Assembly: GCA_021521415.1 (NCBI GenBank)
Contig: JAIQDT010014341.1
Location: forward strand, 87,001 to 151,000
Reading direction: 5' to 3'
Origin: Bidens hawaiensis
Lineage: Eukaryota > Streptophyta > Magnoliopsida > Asterales > Asteraceae
DNA length: 64,000 nt
The position numbers and the translations under genes were made by a program. Of the stretch, positions 57,369 through 64,000 are shown piece by piece. Within the stretch, counting starts at the first letter, position 1. Each line of letters opens with the position of its first letter. The notes beneath the pieces were generated by a model, which did no database searches, was not told the DNA's origin, and was given only the letters and a program-made list of their open reading frames with translations.

Positions 57369-58247
57369 CTAGGGGCACTGAATTGTTGAAAAAAATCCTT
57401 TAGCTTGACAAAATTCAGTCATTTTTCCATTCTTGAACTCAGTTCCATTATCACTTCTCATGAACTTCACCCTTGCATCCAGTTGGTTCTCAAACCTTGT
57501 CACACAGCTTTTAATCATTTCAGAAGCTTCATCTTTGGAGTTTAGAATATAAACCCAAGTAAATCTTGAATGATCATCAATAATTACAAAACAATGTCTC
57601 CTTTTACCAATGCTTGGAACACTTACGGGACCAAAGAGATCCATATGAAGCATTTCAAGTACTTGTTCAATCGATTTTATGACTTTTGTTTTGTGTGATA
57701 ATTTGTGTTGTTTTCCCTTTTGACAAGAAATACATTTATCTTCAAGCTTGAACTCTCTTGTAGGTAAACCAATTACATGTTCACCTTTAACAAGCTTGTT
57801 CATATTCTTAAAATTGACATGACAAAGCTTTATGTGCCACAACTTTGTTTCATTTTCAGAAGGTTTTGAGACAAAACATGTACATCCTCTAGAAATGGCA
57901 TCTTTCTTTCTTAATACATACAAATTTCCATTTCTATGGGCCATCATCATGATCATATCAGGAGGTGTCACAAATTCAGGTTTTAGGATGAAACAATGAG
58001 ATTCATCAGATTCAACCTTATAACCCTTATCACACATCCAAGATATGCTCAAAAGATTATATTGTAATGCTTCTTCATAAAACACATTATCAAAAGTCAC
58101 TTTGCCATTTGTCAGAATGCCTTTACCTATAATTTTCCCTCCATTTTCATCACTACTTAATGCAACTGGTCCTTCAAATTTCTCTTCATAATTAACTAGT
58201 GATAAAAGCCTGGAACATCCACTGTCTATGTACCATACATCACTCAT
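57369..58247 (-). pseudogene. Copia-B protease and integrase core
   Basis: The frame begins with the protease site WYIDSGCSRLLSLVNYEEKF, continues with YNLLSISWMCDKGYKV, the integrase zinc region (LWHIKLCHVNFKNMNKL, CISCQKGKQHK) and the core with HMDLFGPVSVPSIGKRRHCF and MRSDNGTEFKNG. It is lost by frameshift near 57370, just before the glutamate-containing motif; reading resumes in another frame (57360-57304: NGVEERRNRTLI, then EAARTMIVDAY). The ATG at 58247 is internal to the ancestral polyprotein. Confidence 0.85.
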
Positions 58248-58285
58248 TGTTGTGGACTGTTCCTACACAAATCAAAGAAAAAGTA

Positions 58286-61200
58286 TTAGTTAAATGATGA
58301 ATCACAAGCTGATTCAGCTTGCAAATCATCAGCAACTTCTTCATCAGTTTCAATTGATTTGGGATTCGCATACACTAGCTCACAAGACTCATTAGTCTCA
58401 TAACAAGTTTCAAATGAATTTCCAACATAGGTAACTATACTTGTGCATTCTTCAATGAAAGTCTCCCTTTTCATGATTGTCACTTGAGTTTCAGACTTTC
58501 GTTTCCACAAAAATACATGTGGTTCATAACCATGTTTCAAGAGAAACTTCTCATCTCTAGTGAGTTCTTTTGATTTCTTTCTATTGAATACATTTCTCTT
58601 AATCTTGCTCTCATTTTCACAACTTGTTGACTTATCAGATTCAACAGATTTATCAAAAAATTGAGACTTAACAGATTGGCTTCTGTTTTGTTTCTTGATT
58701 ATTGGAATATTTTTCTTCTCTTTGAGCTCTCTTTTCTTACCAGCTACATCATCAATCTTATCATCTTTTCCATCATCCTTCTTATTACCCTTACTCAAGT
58801 TCTCATTGTACTTTTTTGTAAAATACAAAATTATGTCCAAACATTGTATGGTCAGGGACATGAAATGGTTCAGAAGAGAACCTTTCTTGACATGAGTCAG
58901 TGTGATAACCATAAACATCACAGACTTTGCACCACATGTGTCTTTAAAGCTTTCTCTTGAGTTACCCCTTTTGAATATCTCACTTGGTCTTGGGGGATCA
59001 ACTCCAATGGTCTTTTGATGAGTAATGAGACCATTAAAGTTTATTGAAAAGGGTAGGATTTCTTCATCTTGGTATCTTCTCTTTCCAAGGTACTTTTAAC
59101 AAAAGTTATCTTTTCCAATTTTGATTGGACTTTCATCTTTATCATGCCTTGGTCTAAGCCATATTCTAGCATAATCTTCCATAGTCTCCACATCCTCCAC
59201 ATCATACATTTCATGATTGGAGAAAACTAGATAGATTGGAAGAAAAAGATCATCATTCTTGAGGTTTTCTTCACTCTTATTGCTGTTTTGACACTTGTTC
59301 CTTTTGAAGACACTTTGCTTTTTGAGTTTTCACTGATTTTCTTTCCTTTGGATCCACCACAAAGATCAAAAGATCTATGTTATCTTCTCATTTGCTCATG
59401 GTGGTTCTTCATCCTTGGATTAATCTTTGGTAACAAAGGGATCTTGTCCTTTGAACTTTGTTTACTCCTTTTCATTTCCTTTAAAATACCACAGCTTGAA
59501 CATTTATCACTTGAATCACTCAAATCATCTTCATTTAACATATCACTTTCCTGATCTTCCATTGAAACTTGTACTCCAACAGATTTTTCAATTAACTTTT
59601 CTTTTGTTTCAACAACTTTCATCACATACTCACCTTCCTTATCAACCTCAACCATTTTATAATTTTCAACAAACTCAATTTTATCTTCAAATACGTTTAT
59701 GAATTGATCAAGATATACACTTCTCTTTTTTTGTCCACCTTTAATAAATAATTGTCATTAAAGGGTGGAGAAACAACCTTGTATTTATCCTCCTCTTTAA
59801 TTTTCTTCAACTTTCCACAGATGTTACCAGTGGACACTAGATTCTTTAGAAAATCAACTTCAATTTGAAGTTAAGTGTTCTTCAACTTCTCATCAATGTA
59901 CATTTTCTTTAATCCTTCAATTTCAGTAGTATATCTTGACTGAATATTATAACTGTCCATACAGTCTTGTTCCAAACTCTTGATTTGGTTTTCATATGTT
60001 AACTCACTCATTTCATAGACATTTATTATATTCTGTTTCTTGAAACAGTCAACTTGCAGTTCACCAACTTCCTTTCTTAAACCATCATTTATCTCAAGTA
60101 ATTCAAAAGTTGTGGGATTTGAATGTACCTGTGATGAAGAGGATTCAGCTTCATTTCCAATCTTTGGCATGAATGACACATTAGCCTTCTCAATATCTTC
60201 AACATGGTTACTCCAGTCAAACACATCATCTTGTGGTTGTTGAGCCAAAGCAACATTTCCTTGATTCCTAGGTTGATTCACATTGTTTCTATTTCGATTG
60301 GTAGGAGCTTGTGGAGGGATTTGTTGGTTTCTTTGGTTGTTGTTGTAGGACTATTTGTTGATGATTTTGTTGTTGTTGAACTGTCTTTGTTGGCCTTGAT
60401 TTAGGTTTTGATACTATAACTGATTTCTCTATTGGTTGTTGTTTTGAAACAACCTTGGCTGGTTACATTCTCTTTCATAATGACCTGGTAGATGGAAATT
60501 GTAGCAAATTGCCTAGGACTTTCAAATTCAATTCTGTCATTAGGTCCAGAAACCAATGATCTACTAGTTCTGTTGTATAACCATTTGCTTCTCACAGCCA
60601 ACATGGCAACTTGCCACTTCATATCCATATCCTCCAAATCATCAGCATCAATTTGTTCAAGGTCTTCTTGCACTACACTTGTGTGAATTAAATTTTTGGC
60701 CACAAATGTATTGTAAGAGTTAGTGAACATTAAAAAGAGAGCTCGATAATCATTTCCTTGAGTAATGGTTCCAGCAACATAGGGAGCATGTCCACTTGCC
60801 ATTGAGAACGTATCACCATCATCCATCAATTGAACATTAAACCTTGACTTCCCATTTTGATTTCCAGACTGACCAGCCAAAAATACTCTTCGGGTTTCAG
60901 AATTAAACTCATTTGGTTCTTCAATTATGGTAACTTGTTGTTGATTCTTTGTTGACAGGTTCTCCATTGGCGCAATTATAGCATTTGCAACTTGGAAACT
61001 TGGTTTATCTTCCTTTATCATGTGATTTTCTATCATTTCATGCTCAGCAGCTTGTAGAAAGCAGATAACATCTTCTAGCTTGAAGGTTGGGAAATTGACC
61101 TTTTCTTTAAAGAATTTTTTGGCAATATACCACTCTCCAGATATAGATTATTGCAATTTCTTGTTCAACTCAAATTTAGTTATTGCAAGGTCAGTGGTTC

Positions 61201-61620
61201 TAATTTCATTAACAATAGTAACAAACCTTTGCAAGATAGATTTTAACCTCTCTTCTTCCTTGAACTTGAACCTATCAAGCTGTAGCTTCAGTCTGTCTTT
61301 CTTAATGTCTTTTAGCTCAGTATTTCCTTCAAACATTTCAACAATAGCATCAAACATGGCCTTTTGCAGTAGTGTGATGAGCCACACTTGTCAAGATCTC
61401 CCATGACATACAAAGTTTCAACATACTTCTTTTTCATATGTCTTTCCAAAGTTTGATTGTTGTTTGTGTCATCAGGAATATATGGACCATTTTTAACAGA
61501 ATTCCAAATAGCAACATCAATGTAACACACTACCGCCTCAAAGAGTACCTTCCATTTGATATAATTTTCCTATCCTAACAACCTTGAAATCTTGTTAGTA
61601 GACACCTCTTGGTCATCCAT
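58286..61620 (-). pseudogene. Copia-B gag, broken
   Basis: The start is ATG at 61620 (MDDQEVSTNKISRLLG), then a stop and NYIKWKVLFEAVVCYIDVAI and GPYIPDD, a gag N-terminus. Segments at 61387-61148 (KAMFDAIVEMFEGNTELKDI), 61036-60401 (with a decayed knuckle CYNFHLPGHYEREC near 60490) and 60281-59871 (Asn/Gln-rich, then coiled-coil-like) follow. Next are 59655-59380, and a second zinc-like motif CKVCDVYGYHTDSC near 58910 in a different frame from the surrounding 58921-58286 Lys/Glu-rich segment. At least six frame breaks are needed. The region between gag and protease is unusually long. Confidence 0.75.
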
Positions 61621-61980
61621 TAGATCTGCAATGTTTTTGGTATATTTTTTAATTAGAAATAAATATTACTTAAAACTTGAAAAATATTAGAAAAACAACC
61701 AGATCTGGGAACGAAATCCCTAAATCAGATGAAACTGAATGGATAAGACCAAGATCTAGACTCAAATAAATAAAAAAAAAACAAGATATATCTGAGAATA
61801 TAACACTTTTAAACCTTAACTAATTCTAGATCCGAGAAAATGATAAACAGAGCTGCTGACGTTACTAACCAATGGAGCAGTGCTCAGCTGACGTCATCAT
61901 TCTTCTTCTTCAAAATCAACAAGTAATTAGCAATAACTTTACAATCAGCAACAACAAATCTTCGCAAGTGCAGAGACGAA

Positions 61981-61992
61981 GCTCTAATACCA
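61981..61992 (-). other. Primer-binding site of Copia-B
   Basis: On the minus strand TGGTATTAGAGC, one C-to-T change from the iMet-complementary TGGTATCAGAGC. About 360 bp of leader separate it from the gag ATG. Confidence 0.75.
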
Positions 61993-61994
61993 AT

Positions 61995-62200
61995 TGTCCG
62001 GACCAATCTATCATCCACAAAATCAGTCTCGTAACCAACAACGGCGTATTGACAAGACGGTTACGAGGTCTGCTCCTGTGAAGATCCAGTGAACATGAAA
62101 GGTGGAGTCAATGATAGTCAATATGTTTCTAGACGAACAGAAATAAAACAAACACACAAAGTCACTCAAAACATTTCCATTAATATTATCAAGAATACAA
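61995..62200 (-). repeat. 5' LTR of Copia-B, end only (possible R-U5 remnant)
   Basis: On the minus strand the sequence begins near TGTATTCTTGATAATATTAA (62200) and ends GGTCCGGACA before the PBS. Athila-like coding sequence lies directly to the right. At about 206 bp it is short for a SIRE-like LTR and may be truncated. No partner LTR was found at the other end, so the limit at 62200 is an inference. Confidence 0.5.
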
Positions 62201-62720
62201 TGAAGATCTATTAGGGTTTCTAGGTGGAATGTTTACTGTCAAGGATACACACTTGTCAACAAAACACTCATCTTTCGTGTGATCCTTGTTCAAGGATACA
62301 CACTTGTCAACAAAATCTACCTTAGGGGTTTCCTTGTCAACAAGAGGGTTAGTAACATTTTTAAACAATGATGACCGTTTATCACGGTCGCCACACTTGC
62401 TTCCCAATACTCCTTAGAGCAATCAATTACCGCATGTCTTATGGCAACCAATGGCCTACCCTGTATGACTGTAGGTTGTGTAATATTCACACATTTAGCA
62501 TAGTCAAGAACAAGAAAGTCAATTGGGTAGTAAAATTCCTCCACATAAACCATTACATTAGTTAACATGCCTAGAGGGAGTGTATGAGTTTAATCCACCA
62601 ACACCATAGTGGTTTTTACCTTTTCTAACGGACAAAATTCAAATTGATCATACATACTATCGGGCATGATACAAACACATGCTCCAAGATCTAGAAGTGC
62701 CCGATCGGATTTAAATTCCC
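62189..62720 (-). pseudogene. Athila-like protease
   Basis: On the minus strand LLDLGACVCIMPDSMYDQFEF (near 62700-62640) carries the Asp-Leu-Gly-Ala site seen in Athila proteases. After a stop it continues TLPLGMLTNVMVYVEEFYYP, IDFLVLDYAKC and QPTVIQGRPLVAIRHAVIDC. The end contains a 25-bp direct repeat (62239-62263 and 62292-62316, CAAGGATACACACTTGTCAA...) coding for VDKCVSL twice. Confidence 0.75.
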
Positions 62721-64000
62721 CAATTTGGATTGATAAAGTTGTCACTCCCTGGTCTTAGAGTTTACTTGTGGTGGTATTATTCCCCACCTCCTCGTCTCTT
62801 GTGTTGGTCAATTTAAAATTTAAACATTTATCACAATAATTTCCACAAAAAAAATGTTTTATTTGTCGTTAAATCTGATTTATCTTGAAAAATTGTTTCA
62901 TTTCTAACAACACAGTCAATCTCATCACTTACATCTTCCACCACCCCTCATCACATTGTGGTGGTGAACCATCTTGAACACCAGAAATTTCAAAAGTAGG
63001 TAAAAGACTTACTTCAGTAATGTGCACATGGTTTCCCTTTTTGGAGCTTGAGCATAAATGTTGTGGGTTGGTTGTGGTGTCACTTGGAAGTTGACCCACA
63101 TTTTTCACCACATCGGAGGCTAATTGACCTATCTGTTTCTCCATGGTTGCTAAAGATTTATCTCTCAACTCAAATTGTTTTTGAGTATCTTTCTCCGCAT
63201 CTGTCACAATCTTCAACAATGCATCATGTTTAGAATGTACAACCTCATTTGTGTTACCCGAGGACCCTTCTGTTGGTCTTGATTCTGCTCACCTGAAGAA
63301 CTGTTACTTCGAAAATTGTCTTGGTTATACCCCGACTATTGTTCTGATTATACGAGTTTTGCTAATAAAAGTCTTGGCGGTAATTACCCTACTGTCGGTT
63401 TTGACTGGAACCCTAAAAGTTCGGTTTTGATTGAGTTGCATTCTCGTAACTGAAATTTGTGTGGTTCCTCAAGCTGGGGTGATATGTGTTTGAATTGAAC
63501 CCCTGACCATTGAAATCCCCATAAGCATAATTCACCTCTTCAGGTTCCTCCTCGGCTTCATACTCGGAGCAATTATATGATGTGTGCCAAAGTTCCCCAC
63601 AATCTTTGCAAACTGGGAACCTTACCCCGACTTTACCAACCTTATTAATACCCTTATCTTTCATCAACATTGCCAATTCTCTTTCCAAAGCTGCTATATG
63701 TTTGGATTAACTTGTTGATTTTACTAATCTGGTTGTCGACTATTATCTTCTTCTTTTGGCAGAGGATTCGGGCTTTTGAATCTTGTCACATTAATTCAAG
63801 GAAATTTCAATCATCTTCCTCGGGCTGGTATAACTTGAAGCCTTTAGTTGCTTTCTGTCTTTGTATGACAGCTCGTCTACGAAACACTTCGCTAATTCCC
63901 ATCCATAATTTGGTCTGATGATGCAGGTATTTTCTGATAAGCTCTTTGAAGTGGGTGAACGCTTCATGAAACAGTTACCCATTAACTGCTGAAAGAGACA
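62201..64000 (-). mobile_element. Athila-like Ty3/gypsy remnant (gag-protease), continues past the window
   Basis: The minus-strand coding relics match the Athila order gag then protease. The downstream pol is missing because Copia-B cut in at about 62200. Multiple stops and frameshifts make it the most decayed sequence here along with Copia-B, in line with its being the oldest layer at this end. Confidence 0.75.
62929..64000 (-). pseudogene. Athila-like gag
   Basis: On the minus strand, from the window edge: HPLQRAYQK and capsid-like TKLWMGISEVFRRRAVIQRQ in mixed frames, then 63688-63413 with the knuckle-like CKDCGELWHTSYNC and EEVNYAYGDFNGQGFNSNTY plus HPSLRNHTNFSYEN. 63219-62929 follows with MEKQIGQLASDVVKNVGQLP. 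The pattern zinc motif, YNPG/HP-x-x-R-N-H-x-N-F, Q-I-G-Q-L-A is characteristic of Athila gag. Stops and frame changes interrupt it. Confidence 0.78.

Larger units (their letters stand above)
37015..62200 (-). mobile_element. Copia-B: decayed SIRE-like Ty1/copia element, split by a LARD
   Basis: Read on the minus strand from a short LTR remnant (61995-62200) and PBS (61981-61992): gag, protease, integrase, RT and RNase H, then about 2.8 kb noncoding and an extra ORF ending at 37015. RT and RNase H motifs (LGLQIQQKVDGIFIYQSKYV, LVFWYPKNHAFDLLAYTYSD) resemble the SIRE/Maximus lineage. Every coding segment has stops or frameshifts. The 3' LTR is not recognisable, so the left boundary is only the end of the last coding segment. 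Confidence 0.82.

Overview
The window is plant nuclear DNA made almost wholly of nested LTR retrotransposons. I see no host protein-coding gene, tRNA gene or CRISPR array. Ty3/gypsy chromovirus (Tekay/Del-like), SIRE-like and other Ty1/copia, Athila-like and Cassandra elements, with tRNA-iMet-type primer sites, indicate an angiosperm. The SIRE-like element with its particular extra 3' ORF is, from memory, typical of Asteraceae (daisy family); that is inference.

Layout, left to right. (1) 1-6058: 3' part of a plus-strand gypsy element, Gypsy-1, with broken pol and a 2.8-kb 3' LTR; it sits inside the 3' LTR of the next element. (2) 6059-34420: an old minus-strand gypsy element, Gypsy-2, with about 3-kb LTRs. 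Three younger elements have split it. Copia-A (9497-17701) has one intact 1336-codon polyprotein, near-identical 886-bp LTRs and a perfect CTTTC target duplication. Gypsy-3 (18666-28114) has an intact polyprotein of about 1550 codons, 2181-bp LTRs with five differences seen, and a CGAGG duplication. A 580-bp Cassandra TRIM (31660-32239) carries a 5S-rRNA-like Pol III region in each LTR and a GGTAT duplication. (3) 34421-36100: a DNA-transposon-like fragment with long inverted repeats, 60-bp repeats and a piece resembling the N-terminus of Mutator-like transposases, followed by a 315-bp tandem duplication. (4) 36101-37014: nothing recognised. (5) 37015-about 62200: a decayed minus-strand SIRE-like copia element, Copia-B: gag, protease, integrase, RT, RNase H, a noncoding stretch with a degenerate ACTCGA repeat, then an extra 3' ORF. 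A plus-strand LARD-like gypsy derivative (44990-55980; 3-kb LTRs, 5 kb of nearly noncoding interior) interrupts its RT at the catalytic motif. (6) 62201-64000: gag and protease remains of a minus-strand Athila-like gypsy element.

The insertions form a readable order. Gypsy-2 LTRs differ by roughly 20 or more positions over the 800 bp shared. The elements nested in it are much younger (Copia-A, Gypsy-3 and Cassandra LTRs identical or nearly so). The LARD pair is intermediate to old. Copia-B entered the Athila remnant, and the LARD then entered Copia-B. Gypsy-1 to -3 and the LARD share the same 3' polypurine-tract context, so they belong to related lineages. The LARD LTRs are close enough to those of Gypsy-1 to suggest that a Gypsy-1-like element mobilised it.
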